A stretch of 64,000 nucleotides of DNA from Citricoccus sp. SGAir0253 (lineage in GTDB: Bacteria > Actinomycetota > Actinomycetes > Actinomycetales > Micrococcaceae): assembly GCF_005877055.1 (NCBI RefSeq), contig NZ_CP039424.1, forward strand, positions 496,001-560,000, written 5' to 3'. Positions 41,836 to 50,403 of this stretch are shown in pieces; within the stretch, counting starts at the first letter, position 1; each line of letters starts with the position of its first letter. The notes under the pieces were generated by a model. The model worked only from the letters and a program-made list of their open reading frames with translations, was not told the origin of the DNA and ran no database searches. The position numbers and the translations under genes were made by a program.

Positions 41836-42231
41836 ATGAGCATGGACCCAGCCGTCACCAACCCGGACCACTATCGCGTGGTGTTCGAGAACGAGCACGT
41901 CCGGGTGCTGAGATACCACGACGAGCCGGGGGAGCGGACGACCGCGCACGAGCACCCCGACTCGGTCATGTACACCCTCAGTGCCTTCCGCCGCCGGCTG
42001 GTCTCCGGCGACCAGGAGCGTGAGGTGGAGATGGTGGCCGGGATGACCGGCTGGCTGCCGGCGCAGCGGCACATGGGGGAGAACATCGGGGACACCCCGA
42101 CCGACGTGCTGTTCGTCGAGCTCAAGCACGCCGGGGCGGCCGCCGTTGACCCGGGTTCGGGGAGCGCCGGGAGCGGCGCCGATTCGAACGCCGGGGGAGA
42201 CGGAGCGGACCAGCCGCTCGGACCCGGCTGA
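41836..42231 (+). CDS. Single-domain cupin
   Basis: 131 residues. The cupin core gives TTAHEHPDSVMYTLS (the metal-binding H-x-H-x3/4 of motif 1) and GWLPAQRHMGENIG (motif 2). The last ~30 residues are a Gly/Ser/Asp-rich tail. Small cupins of this kind bind a metal or ligand; enzymatic role unknown. CACACT ends six bases before the ATG and there is no Shine-Dalgarno, so the start is probably leaderless. Confidence 0.8.
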   Translation: MSMDPAVTNPDHYRVVFENEHVRVLRYHDEPGERTTAHEHPDSVMYTLSAFRRRLVSGDQEREVEMVAGMTGWLPAQRHMGENIGDTPTDVLFVELKHAGAAAVDPGSGSAGSGADSNAGGDGADQPLGPG

Positions 42232-42270
42232 GAGGCGGGGCTCGCGCAGCCGGCACTGCTGTCGCAGGAG

Positions 42271-42336
42271 CCGTCATGGCCCGGAGGACATGTCCGTGAG
42301 GGGCCGCAGGGGGACAAGTCTCCTGGAGCATGACGG
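42271..42336. repeat. Dispersed palindromic element, copy 1
   Basis: Inverted arms 42271-42295 and 42312-42336 (about 17 of 23 positions pair) around a 16-base loop. The right arm, GGACAAGTCTCCTGG plus AGCATGACGG, matches copy 2 at 57661-57686 at 22 of 24 or more positions. Confidence 0.55.
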
Positions 42337-42520
42337 AGCCCGCACGGGCGTCGGACGACGGGCGCTGGGCGTTGCGCGGCGGCCGGCGGGCCTCGGGCGA
42401 CGCGCACCGGACGGAAGCGAGGGGGCGCCGGGCCGGGGGGCACTGCCCCCGGGCATAGGGTGGCGGGGAAGGCCCGGTCCGGGCGTCGGCCCGCCGGGGA
42501 CCACGAGCACAGGAGGTGCC

Positions 42521-42745
42521 ATGTCCGGATCGTCGACCGACTTCTCCGTGGGAGACCACGTGAGCTGGAACTCCGAGGCCGGCCGCGTCAGCGGCAGGAT
42601 CACGAAGGTGCACACGAGCGACTTCGAGTTCAAGGGGCGGACCCGCCGCGCCTCCAAGGAGGAGCCGCAGTACGAGATCGCCAGCGACAAGACCGACCAC
42701 CTCGCCGCCCACAAGGGCAGCGCGCTGCGCAGGCTCTCCTCCTGA
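42521..42745 (+). CDS. DUF2945 (HVA1/TUDOR-like) protein
   Basis: 74 residues. FSVGDHVSWNSEAGRVSGRI, FKGRTRRASKEEPQYEI and the closing KTDHLAAHKGSALRRL are the whole DUF2945 domain, a small SH3/TUDOR-like beta barrel of unknown role, frequent in soil bacteria. Excellent AGGAGG four bases before the ATG and a TAGGGT -10 at 42456. A CTGGGCCC-rich hairpin region follows. Confidence 0.9.
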   Translation: MSGSSTDFSVGDHVSWNSEAGRVSGRITKVHTSDFEFKGRTRRASKEEPQYEIASDKTDHLAAHKGSALRRLSS

Positions 42746-42750
42746 ACCCT

Positions 42751-42838
42751 GGGCACTGGGCCCTGGGCCCCGGGTCCTGAGCCCAGCGCCCTCCTGGCCC
42801 TGGGCCCTGCGCCCGGAACGCCGCGCCCAGGGCCCCGC
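42751..42838. terminator. CTGGGCCC-rich repeat region between convergent genes
   Basis: Several imperfect CTGGGCCC/GCCCAG units that can fold (for example GGGCCCTGGGC near 42758 with GCCCAGGGCCC near 42825). Probably a bidirectional terminator. Confidence 0.5.
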
Positions 42839-42840
42839 GT

Positions 42841-43986
42841 TCAGAGCCCGAGGTCGCGCCCGATGAGCTCCTTCATGATCTCGTTCGAGCCGGCCCAGAT
42901 GCGGTTCACGCGCGCGTCCTTCCACGCCCGGGCCACCCGGTACTCGTTCATGTAGCCGTAGCCGCCGTAGAGCTGGACGCAGTGGTCCAGGATCTCGTTC
43001 TGCACGTCCGAGGCCCAGTACTTCGCCTTGGCCGCGTCCACGGCGGAGAGCTCCCCGGCGGTGTGGGCCATCACGGCGTCGTCCACGAAGGACTGCGTGA
43101 CCTCCGCCTTGGTCACCAGCTCGGCCAGCAGGAACTTGTTGTGCTGGAAGGAGCCGATGGGCTGGCCGAAGGCCCGGCGCTCCTTGGTGTACTCGAGCGT
43201 CTCCTCGAGCACCTGCCGGGCGTGCGAGAGGCCGTACACGGCGGCGCAGAGCCGCTCCTGGGGCAGGTTGACCATCATCTGGATGAAGCCCGTGTCCACC
43301 TCGCCGATGATGTTCTCCGAGGGCACCCGCAGGGTGTCGAAGAACAGCTCGGCGGTGTCCGACTCCGGCTGGCCCACCTTGTCCAGCTTGCGGCCCCGGT
43401 GGAAGCCGTCCATGGTGGCCTCCACCCCGAACAGGGTGATGCCGCGGGCCTTCTTCTCCGGGCTGGTCCGGGCGGCGACGATCACGAAGTCCGCCGAGTA
43501 GCCGTTGGTGATGAAGGTCTTCGAGCCGTTGAGGATCCAGTCGTCGCCGTCCCGCACGGCGGTGGTGCGCAGGTTGGCCAGGTCGGAGCCGCCGGAGGGC
43601 TCGGTCATGGCGATCGCGGCGATGGTGGACCCGTCCGCGATGCCCGGCAGCCACCGCTCCTGCTGCTCGCGCGTGCCCAGCTTGACGAGGTACGGCGGGA
43701 CGATGTCCGCATGGATCCCGATGCAGGAGGGCAGCGCGAAGTTGACCTTGGAGAGCTCCTCGAACAGCACGGCGTTGAACCGGTAGTCCTGCGGGTAGCC
43801 GCCGCCGAACTCCTCCGGGATCTCCAGCCCCAGCAGCCCCTGCTCGCCGGCGGCCCGCCACAGCTCGCGCGGCAGGGACTTGTCCTCGGCCCACTGCTCC
43901 ACGTGGGGGGTGATGTGGCGCTTGACGAACTCGGCGACGGAGTCGCGGAAGTCCTCGTGCTCGGTCTCGAACATGCGGCGGCGCAT
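42841..43986 (-). CDS. Acyl-CoA dehydrogenase, long-chain (LCAD) type
   Basis: 381 residues. FAD-site motifs AIAMTEPSGGSDLANLRT and KTFITNG; PQERLCAAVYG carries the helix-G Glu that serves as base in the LCAD/IVD group; WAGSNEIMKELI at the C-terminus lacks the MCAD-type Glu, consistent with that placement. It catalyses alpha-beta oxidation of an acyl-CoA, passing electrons to ETF. GAGAGGA six bases before the ATG. It follows the ArsR-type gene on the same strand after a 79-base gap holding a possible promoter. Confidence 0.92.
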   Translation of the reverse strand: MRRRMFETEHEDFRDSVAEFVKRHITPHVEQWAEDKSLPRELWRAAGEQGLLGLEIPEEFGGGYPQDYRFNAVLFEELSKVNFALPSCIGIHADIVPPYLVKLGTREQQERWLPGIADGSTIAAIAMTEPSGGSDLANLRTTAVRDGDDWILNGSKTFITNGYSADFVIVAARTSPEKKARGITLFGVEATMDGFHRGRKLDKVGQPESDTAELFFDTLRVPSENIIGEVDTGFIQMMVNLPQERLCAAVYGLSHARQVLEETLEYTKERRAFGQPIGSFQHNKFLLAELVTKAEVTQSFVDDAVMAHTAGELSAVDAAKAKYWASDVQNEILDHCVQLYGGYGYMNEYRVARAWKDARVNRIWAGSNEIMKELIGRDLGL

Positions 43987-44065
43987 GGCTGGTCCTCTCG
44001 GTGCTCCGGACGGGGTCCCCTGAGGTTGTCAACCGTCCCGGGGAAAAGCAATACCCGCCGGTAAC

Positions 44066-44986
44066 TTATCCGGTCGTGTCGCGCCCCGGGGCGGGGTCGG
44101 CGGGGGATTCCGCGACGTCGGCCGGCGCCTGGGTCCCGGTGGCCGCCCCCTCCGGGGCGGGCGCCCGGTGCGGGGTCCCGACGGCGGCCGGCCCCTCGGG
44201 CGCGCCCGGCGCCTCGCCGGCGGGCAGCGGGAAGACGCTGAGGTACAGGCGGACGCGCCGCGTGGGCTCCTCGCCGGAGGGGGCGTCCGTGGCGGGCTCC
44301 TCGCCGCCTCCGGCGTGCTCGGCGGACTCCTCGACGTCCGTCTCGGCGGTCCCCTCCGCGGCATCCTCGTCCACCGGCTGGGCACCCGGGGCGACGTCGG
44401 CCGGGCCGAGGTGCCGGGCGACCACGGCCATGAGCTCCTCCGTCAGGGCGCGCGCCTGGGCCGCGGTCAGTGACCGGGTGGTGGTGTTGTCCACCGAGGC
44501 CTCGATCCACTCCCGGTCCTCGGTGGTCTCCACGGACAGCCAGCGGGCCAGGGCGTCGGCGCGCTCGTGGAGGCGGTTGCGCATCATCGCCTCGATCGCC
44601 GGGCGGTTGGCCTCGTCCTGGGCGAGGTCGAAGGTCGGCACCGCGAAGCCCAGGGGCTTCCACCAGCGCTCGCGGCCCGTGCCGCGGCCCGGGTCCTCCG
44701 CCACGAAGCCGTGCTTCTCCAGCTGGCGCAGGTGGTAGCTGGTCTGTCCCGTGCTCTCGCCGAGGTGCCGGGCCAGGGCCGTGGCGGTGGCCGCGCCCAC
44801 GTCGGTCAGGTGGGAGTAGATGGCCATCCGCAGTGGGTGGGCGAAGGCCTTCATCGCCTGCGCGTCCACGGTGCGCGGGGCGGTGCCGGGGAAGCGGGCC
44901 GACCCCGCGGCCGCGGGGTCCGGCGAGTCCGGCCCCGAGGGGGCGGACTCCGGGGCGCCGGGCGCGCTCGACTTGTCGGAGGGCAT
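44066..44986 (-). CDS. ArsR-type (winged-helix, DUF5937/HTH_20-like) regulator with long C-terminal arm
   Basis: 306 residues. The winged helix spans ~30-105 (MKAFAHPLRMAIYSHL, TATALARHLGESTGQTSYHLRQLEKHGFV). A helical middle (~110-190) carries the YHL-x-W-type dimer region with LHERADALARWLSVE. The last ~100 residues are acidic, Glu/Ala/Pro-rich and partly repetitive. No metal-binding CxC is seen, so it is unlikely to be a metal sensor. The ATG at 44986 lies inside the first unit of a four-unit, 14-bp operator array, arguing for autorepression. In-frame ATGs at 45007 and 45013 would extend it into the array. Confidence 0.8.
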   Translation of the reverse strand: MPSDKSSAPGAPESAPSGPDSPDPAAAGSARFPGTAPRTVDAQAMKAFAHPLRMAIYSHLTDVGAATATALARHLGESTGQTSYHLRQLEKHGFVAEDPGRGTGRERWWKPLGFAVPTFDLAQDEANRPAIEAMMRNRLHERADALARWLSVETTEDREWIEASVDNTTTRSLTAAQARALTEELMAVVARHLGPADVAPGAQPVDEDAAEGTAETDVEESAEHAGGGEEPATDAPSGEEPTRRVRLYLSVFPLPAGEAPGAPEGPAAVGTPHRAPAPEGAATGTQAPADVAESPADPAPGRDTTG

Positions 44987-45039
44987 GATGCAGAGGTACC
45001 TTTGCATAGACATCTTTGCAAAGAAATCTCTGCAAAGTC
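44984..45039. promoter_or_regulatory. Four TGCA-centred operator units with exact 14-bp period
   Basis: TGCA centres at 44990.5, 45004.5, 45018.5 and 45032.5. The third unit is a perfect dyad, TCTTTGCAAAGA (45013-45024); the others are variants. It occupies the leader just downstream of a TAGACT -10 (45056-45051) of the ArsR-type gene. Confidence 0.7.
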
Positions 45040-45050
45040 TTCTCGGCACC

Positions 45051-45056
45051 AGTCTA
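45051..45056 (-). promoter_or_regulatory. -10 box of the ArsR-type gene
   Basis: TAGACT on the minus strand, predicting a start near 45044, immediately upstream of the repeat array. Confidence 0.45.
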
Positions 45057-45061
45057 CGGAG

Positions 45062-45466
45062 ATGATTCCCTTGCTGCGATCCAGCCTGGACGCACCCGCC
45101 GCCTGCCCGCCGGCCGTCGCGACGGCCTCGGCCCCCTCGACCTCCCGGGCCGAGCGCGCCCTCGAGGCGGAGGCCCCGGCACCCGGCGCCGTGCCGGCCG
45201 CCGACTCCAGCGGTCCGTCGCCCACGCCCCGCGTCACCGCCCCCGTGGGTGCCGCCGACCCCGCCACGGCCCGGCGGGCGGGCGCGGTCCTGGCCGCGGC
45301 CGCCGAGGCCACCGGCACCCCGAGGCGTCGTTCGCGGGGCTGGCTGTCCCGTCGCGGCACCGCCGCCCGTCGCCCCCGCCCGGTCGCCCCCGACCCGCGG
45401 GACGCGGAGGCGACGCACCGCATCTGGCGCGCCGCCGTCGTCGGCGGAGGCCCCGGCCTGCGCTGA
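45062..45466 (+). CDS. Small hypothetical protein, disordered and basic
   Basis: 134 residues. Not recognised. An Ala/Pro-rich N-terminal two-thirds leads to a basic cluster (TPRRRSRGWLSRRGTAARRPRP) and a short ordered-looking tail (AEATHRIWRAAVVGGGPGLR). No membrane or signal segment. It is divergent from the ArsR-type gene, and the 14-bp array lies between, so it is probably a target of that regulator. GGAG sits too close to the ATG to be a good ribosome site. Confidence 0.5.
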   Translation: MIPLLRSSLDAPAACPPAVATASAPSTSRAERALEAEAPAPGAVPAADSSGPSPTPRVTAPVGAADPATARRAGAVLAAAAEATGTPRRRSRGWLSRRGTAARRPRPVAPDPRDAEATHRIWRAAVVGGGPGLR

Positions 45467-45577
45467 GCCGGGCAGCCCGGCGCCCTGCCACGGGGTGCCG
45501 GGCCGCTCGGGCGCGACGCCGGCGGGCCGGGATCGGAACGGGACCGGCCGGCCGCCGTCGGGCCCACGGGCGGGCCG

Positions 45578-45583
45578 TAGACT
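45578..45583 (+). promoter_or_regulatory. -10 box, leaderless start of AI-2E permease gene
   Basis: TAGACT, seven bases before GTG 45591. Confidence 0.5.
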
Positions 45584-45590
45584 GCAGGAC

Positions 45591-46775
45591 GTGGAGAGCG
45601 CAGAGACCACCGGCCGCGGGGCCGGCACGGAGGCCGGTCCGGGGGCCGACGTCGACCCCCGCCCCAACCGCGTCTGGCCCCGGTTCCTCGTCATCGTGCT
45701 GAGCCTGGCCGGACTGGTCATCGCGCTGCAGTTCGTGCAGGGGCTGCAGGGCATCATCGGACCGGTGTTCCTGGGCCTGAACCTCGTGATCATCGCCTAC
45801 CCGCTGCAGTCGTGGCTGATCGGCCGGGGCGTGCACCGCTTCGTGGGAGCCTCGATCACGGTGGCGCTGGTCGTCGTCGTGCTGCTGGTGTTCCTCGGGC
45901 TGATCCTGTGGTCGGCCTCCGAGCTCGTGCTGGCCCTGCCGCAGTACAGCGAGCAGTTCACGGACCTCTACGACGGCGTCATCGCCTGGATCGGCAGCTT
46001 CGGCGTCACCCCGGACATGGTGCTGGAGCAGCTGTCCGGGCTGAACATGTCCACGGTGATGTCCACCCTCACGGGCGTGCTCACGGCGCTGCTGTCCAAC
46101 CTCACCGCGATCGTGGGCCTGCTGGCCACCGTGGTGATGGCCGTGTTCTTCCTCGCCATGGACTCGGTGGCCGTGGAGCGCCGGATGGCGCTGCTCAACA
46201 CCGCCCAGTACGAGCTCGGCCGGGCCCTGGGCGCGTTCGCCCAGGGGGTGCGGCGGTACTGGGTGGTCACCACCCTGTTCGGCCTGATCGTGGCGCTGCT
46301 GGACGTCGTGGCCCTCATGGCGATCGGCGTGCCGATGATCTGGGTGTGGGGCGTGCTGAGCTTCCTGACCAACTACATCCCCAACATCGGCTTCATCATC
46401 GGCATGATCCCGCCCGCGCTGCTCGGCCTCGTGGAGGGCGGCTGGGGCGCGTTCTTCGGGGTGATCGTGGCCTACTCGGTGCTGAACTTCGTCATCCAGT
46501 CGATCATCCAGCCCAAGTTCACGGGCGACGCCGTGGGGGTCATCCCCACCATCTCGTTCCTGTCCCTGCTCTTCTGGGCGTGGATCCTCGGCCCGCTCGG
46601 TGCCATCCTGGCCCTGCCGGCCACCCTGTTGCTCAAGGCCATCATGATCGACGCCGATCCGCAATCCCGCTGGATCAACGCCTTCATCGCCTCGGACCTG
46701 CGCGGCATGGAGGCCCGCAGCCGCCGGGCGTCCCGGCGGCTGCTGGCGGAGGCCCCTGCACAGCAGTCCGCGTGA
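45591..46775 (+). CDS. AI-2E-family transporter (TqsA/YdiK-like permease)
   Basis: 394 residues. Eight hydrophobic segments in the family order: two pairs, a long amphipathic region (YSEQFTDLYDGVIAWIGSFG), then FLTNYIPNIGFIIGMIPPALLG and QPKFTGDAVGVIPTISFLSLLFWAWILGPLGAILA-type signature helices. Family members export autoinducer-2, or act as sodium/proton antiporters. The cargo here is unknown. The GTG start is leaderless. Confidence 0.87.
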   Translation: MESAETTGRGAGTEAGPGADVDPRPNRVWPRFLVIVLSLAGLVIALQFVQGLQGIIGPVFLGLNLVIIAYPLQSWLIGRGVHRFVGASITVALVVVVLLVFLGLILWSASELVLALPQYSEQFTDLYDGVIAWIGSFGVTPDMVLEQLSGLNMSTVMSTLTGVLTALLSNLTAIVGLLATVVMAVFFLAMDSVAVERRMALLNTAQYELGRALGAFAQGVRRYWVVTTLFGLIVALLDVVALMAIGVPMIWVWGVLSFLTNYIPNIGFIIGMIPPALLGLVEGGWGAFFGVIVAYSVLNFVIQSIIQPKFTGDAVGVIPTISFLSLLFWAWILGPLGAILALPATLLLKAIMIDADPQSRWINAFIASDLRGMEARSRRASRRLLAEAPAQQSA

Positions 46776-46842
46776 GGGCGGGCGTCCCCCGCCGGCCCGC
46801 CCCGTTGCCGGACCGGCCGGCGGCGCGTGAAACCATGGAGCG

Positions 46843-49800
46843 ATGACCGCCCGCACCGCCCTGCCCTATGTCGCCGACCAGGAGATCGTCTCCCTGGTGG
46901 GGGCCGCGGCGGCCGCCAAGGGCAAGGCCTACGCGCGCCAGGGCGCGGTGACCGGCCTGCAGTGGGATCCCCCCGCGGTCACGGACCCGGGCGCCGGGAT
47001 CCCCACGGGCGCCGCCCCGGCGGGAGCCCTGGCCACCCTGACCGGATCGGTCCAGGGCAACGACCCGCTGCCCTACGAGACCTACGTGCTGCTGAAGCCG
47101 GCCCGGGCCGCCCAGGCCGCCGCCATGCCCGATCCCTGGACGCCGGTCCGCGGCGGCTGCACCTGCCCCGTCCGCAACGACTGCAAGCACGGCGCCGCCC
47201 TGCTCTATGCGGCCACCACCGAGTCGATCCGCCGGCACCTGCGGCCCCAGGCGGCCGGCGCGCCGGCCGTGGAGGGCTGGGGCGAGGTGCACCGCTTCAC
47301 CGAGGGGGCCGGGGCGGCGTCCGACGGCGGCGCCGGCGAGGAGCCCGCGGACTGGCGGGCGGTGCTCGGCGGCCTCGCCGGGGACGGCCCCGCCGAGCAC
47401 GCCGAGGACCCCGTGGGGATCGGCGTGGAGCTGTTCGCCGAGCCGCGCAGCGCGATGCGCCGGCGCTGGGGCGCCGCCCCGGCCACCGTGGCCGACGTCC
47501 GGGAGGGCGCCGCGCTGCAGGTGCACCTGCGCCCCATGCGCCGGGGCTCGCGGGACAACTGGATCAAGGGCGGGCTGACCTGGAAGAAGTTCCAGTACGG
47601 GGGCCTGCGGCACCAGCTGCGCGAGGACCACGTGGAGCTGCTGGGGCAGTTCTACCGGCTGTTCCTCGCCGAGCGGCCCCACCAGTCCCTCGGCACGGAC
47701 GACACCCTCCGGCTCGACCAGCTCTCGGGCCCGGCGGCCTGGCAGTTGCTCGCCCGGGCCCGGCAGGCCGGCATCGAGTTCATCGGCCAGGGCGTGGTGG
47801 GGGAGGTGGTCCTGGCCGAGCCGGCCACGCTGCGCCTGGACGTGAGCCGGGACGCGGACCTCGCCGTCGCCCCCGTGGTGGAGTCGGCCGGGCAGCCCGT
47901 GCCGGGGGCGCGGGCGGCCGGCACCGGCGGCTTCCTCGCCGTCGAGGTGCCCGACGACGCGCCCCAGTGGGGTGCCCCGGTGCGCCTGACGCTCGTCCCG
48001 GCGGCGCAGACGGTGCCGCGGCCCGTGCTGGACCTGCTGGGCCGCGGGGAGTCGCTGCGCATCCCGCAGCAGGAGGCCGAGGAGTTCTTCTACGACGTCT
48101 ACCCCCGGCTGTCCCGCCTCATGCCCGTGGACAGCGCCGACGGCACCGTGGAGTTCCCCGAGGTCCCCGCCCCCGAGCTGCGCCTGGCGGTCCGCTACGG
48201 CCGGGACCACCGGGCCAGCCTCGAGTGGAGCTGGCTGTACTGGGGCCCGCGCCGCGAGCTGCCGCTGGAGGTCCGGCGGTCCCGCTCGCGGGGCGGCTGG
48301 TCCCCGACCGGCTACTCCGGGCGCGCCCGGAACCCCGGGGCGGAACGGGACATCGAGCACGAGGACGCCGTGCTGGACCGCGTCCAGGAGCACTGGGCGC
48401 CGGGCGGGTCCGGCGGCCTCCAGCACCTGGCCGGCGCCGAGACGGCCCGGTTCGTGGAGCACGTGCTGCCGGCGCTGTCCGCGCTGGAGCACGTCACGGT
48501 CACCGAGCAGGGCGAGAGGCCGGACTACCAGGAGCTCACGGACGACCCGCTCGTGCGCGTCACCCAGGTCCAGTCGGCCCGCCCGAACGAGAACGACTGG
48601 TACGACCTGGGCTTCGAGATCACCATCGGCGGGCAGCTCATGCCGTTCACCGCGGTGTTCACGGCCCTCGCGCGCGGCGAGAAGGCCCTCGTGCTGGACG
48701 ACGGGACGTACTTCCGCCTGGACCACCCCTCCTTCGAGCGGCTGCGGGACCTCATCGCGGAGGCCGAGGTGATGGGGGACTGGACCGCCGAGGCGCCGCG
48801 GATCACCAAGTACGACGTGGCCCTGTGGGAGGAGTTCGAGGACCTCGCCCACGAGTCCGTCGAGGCGGTGGCCTGGCGCGAGTCCGTGGGCGCCCTCAAG
48901 GACCTCCGGGAGATCCCGACGCCGGCCGTGCCCGCCGGCCTCGACGCCACCCTGCGGCCCTACCAGCTCGAGGGCTTCGCGTGGCTGTCCTTCCTCCACG
49001 ACCACGGCCTCGGCGGCATCCTCGCCGACGACATGGGCCTGGGCAAGACGGTGCAGACCCTGGCGCTCATGGTGCGCGCGCGGGACCGGGCGCCCGCGGG
49101 GACGCCGCCGTTCCTCGTGGTGGCGCCGTCCTCGGTGCTGTCCGTCTGGCGGGACGAGGCCGCGCGCTTCGCGCCGGGGCTGGCACTGCGCGTGCTGGAC
49201 ACCACCGCGGCCAAGCGCGGCACGACGGTCGCCGCGGAGGTGGCGGGGGCCGACGTCGTGATCACCAGCTACACCCTGCTGCGGCTGGACTCGGAGCAGT
49301 TCACCGCGCTCGACTGGGACGGGCTGGTGCTGGACGAGGCGCAGTTCGTGAAGAACCGCTCGGCCAAGGCGCACCAGGCGGCCAAGGCCGTCCGCGCGCC
49401 GTTCCGGCTGGCCATCACGGGCACCCCGATGGAGAACTCCCTGTCCGACCTGTGGGCGCTGCTGTCCCTCACCGCCTCGGGCCTGTTCCCCTCGCCCACC
49501 GTGTTCCGCCAGGAGTACCTCAAGCCGATCGAGTCCCCGGACCCCTCCGAGGACGGCGCGCGGTTCGCCGCGGAGCGGATGGCCCGGCTGCGGCGGCGGA
49601 TCCGGCCGTTCATGCTGCGCCGCACCAAGGAGCTCGTCGCCTCGGACCTGCCGCCCAAGCAGGAGCAGGTCTCCCACGTGGAGCTGGTCCCCCGGCACCG
49701 CCGCCTCTACGACCAGGTGCTCCAGCGCGAGCGCAAGAAGGTCCTCGGGCTGCTGGAGAACATGGAGGAGAACCGCTTCGTCATCTTCCGCTCGCTCACC

Positions 49801-50376
49801 CTGCTGCGAATGCTCGCCCTGGACCCGGCGATCGTGGACGAGGAGCACGCCGCCGTTCCCTCGTCCAAGCTGGAGGCGCTCATGCTCCAGCTCGAGGAGA
49901 TCGTCGCCGAGGGGCACCGGGTGATCATCTTCAGCCAGTTCACCTCGTTCCTGACCCGGGTGGGGGACCGACTGGCCGACCGCGGCGTGGACTTCGCCTA
50001 CCTGGACGGCTCCACGCGGAACCGCTCGGAGGTCATCGAGCGGTTCAAGCAGGGCAGCGCCCCGGCGTTCCTCATCAGCCTCAAGGCCGGCGGCTTCGGC
50101 CTGACCCTGACCGAGGCGGACTACGTGTTCCTGCTGGACCCGTGGTGGAACCCCGCCACGGAGGCCCAGGCCGTGGACCGCGCCCACCGGATCGGCCAGG
50201 AGCGCACCGTGATGGTCTACCGGATGGTCGCCGAGCGCACGATCGAGGACAAGGTGCTGGCCCTGCAGCAGCGCAAGGCGGCCCTGTTCTCCTCGCTCAC
50301 CGACGGGGACACGGCCTTCGCCAGCACCATCACCGCCGACGACGTCCGGGAGCTGTTCGCCCCGGACCGGGACTGA
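46843..50376 (+). CDS. SWIM-domain SNF2/HepA-type helicase
   Basis: 1177 residues. An N-terminal SWIM zinc finger, CTCPVRNDCKH (about 107-117), is followed by a ~500-residue linker module typical of the bacterial SNF2 'SWIM/DEAD' group, then the helicase: ADDMGLGKT (motif I, about 729), DEAQ (motif II), TGTPMEN (motif III), the C-terminal half with DGSTRNR and DPWWNPATEAQAVDRAHRIGQ (motif VI). An ATP-driven translocase on duplex DNA, perhaps acting on RNA polymerase or repair complexes. The start has both a weak GGAG and an AACCAT hexamer six bases upstream. Confidence 0.92.
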   Translation: MTARTALPYVADQEIVSLVGAAAAAKGKAYARQGAVTGLQWDPPAVTDPGAGIPTGAAPAGALATLTGSVQGNDPLPYETYVLLKPARAAQAAAMPDPWTPVRGGCTCPVRNDCKHGAALLYAATTESIRRHLRPQAAGAPAVEGWGEVHRFTEGAGAASDGGAGEEPADWRAVLGGLAGDGPAEHAEDPVGIGVELFAEPRSAMRRRWGAAPATVADVREGAALQVHLRPMRRGSRDNWIKGGLTWKKFQYGGLRHQLREDHVELLGQFYRLFLAERPHQSLGTDDTLRLDQLSGPAAWQLLARARQAGIEFIGQGVVGEVVLAEPATLRLDVSRDADLAVAPVVESAGQPVPGARAAGTGGFLAVEVPDDAPQWGAPVRLTLVPAAQTVPRPVLDLLGRGESLRIPQQEAEEFFYDVYPRLSRLMPVDSADGTVEFPEVPAPELRLAVRYGRDHRASLEWSWLYWGPRRELPLEVRRSRSRGGWSPTGYSGRARNPGAERDIEHEDAVLDRVQEHWAPGGSGGLQHLAGAETARFVEHVLPALSALEHVTVTEQGERPDYQELTDDPLVRVTQVQSARPNENDWYDLGFEITIGGQLMPFTAVFTALARGEKALVLDDGTYFRLDHPSFERLRDLIAEAEVMGDWTAEAPRITKYDVALWEEFEDLAHESVEAVAWRESVGALKDLREIPTPAVPAGLDATLRPYQLEGFAWLSFLHDHGLGGILADDMGLGKTVQTLALMVRARDRAPAGTPPFLVVAPSSVLSVWRDEAARFAPGLALRVLDTTAAKRGTTVAAEVAGADVVITSYTLLRLDSEQFTALDWDGLVLDEAQFVKNRSAKAHQAAKAVRAPFRLAITGTPMENSLSDLWALLSLTASGLFPSPTVFRQEYLKPIESPDPSEDGARFAAERMARLRRRIRPFMLRRTKELVASDLPPKQEQVSHVELVPRHRRLYDQVLQRERKKVLGLLENMEENRFVIFRSLTLLRMLALDPAIVDEEHAAVPSSKLEALMLQLEEIVAEGHRVIIFSQFTSFLTRVGDRLADRGVDFAYLDGSTRNRSEVIERFKQGSAPAFLISLKAGGFGLTLTEADYVFLLDPWWNPATEAQAVDRAHRIGQERTVMVYRMVAERTIEDKVLALQQRKAALFSSLTDGDTAFASTITADDVRELFAPDRD

Positions 50377-50403
50377 GCCTCCCGGCGGGTGGGGGCCCGC
50401 CCG

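Noticed and set aside
44066-45056. Regulator start at ATG 45007 or 45013
   Set aside because: These ATGs lie inside the operator repeats, and the added residues (MSMQRYLCI) are translations of the repeat itself; 44986 is the first start after an AAAGG.
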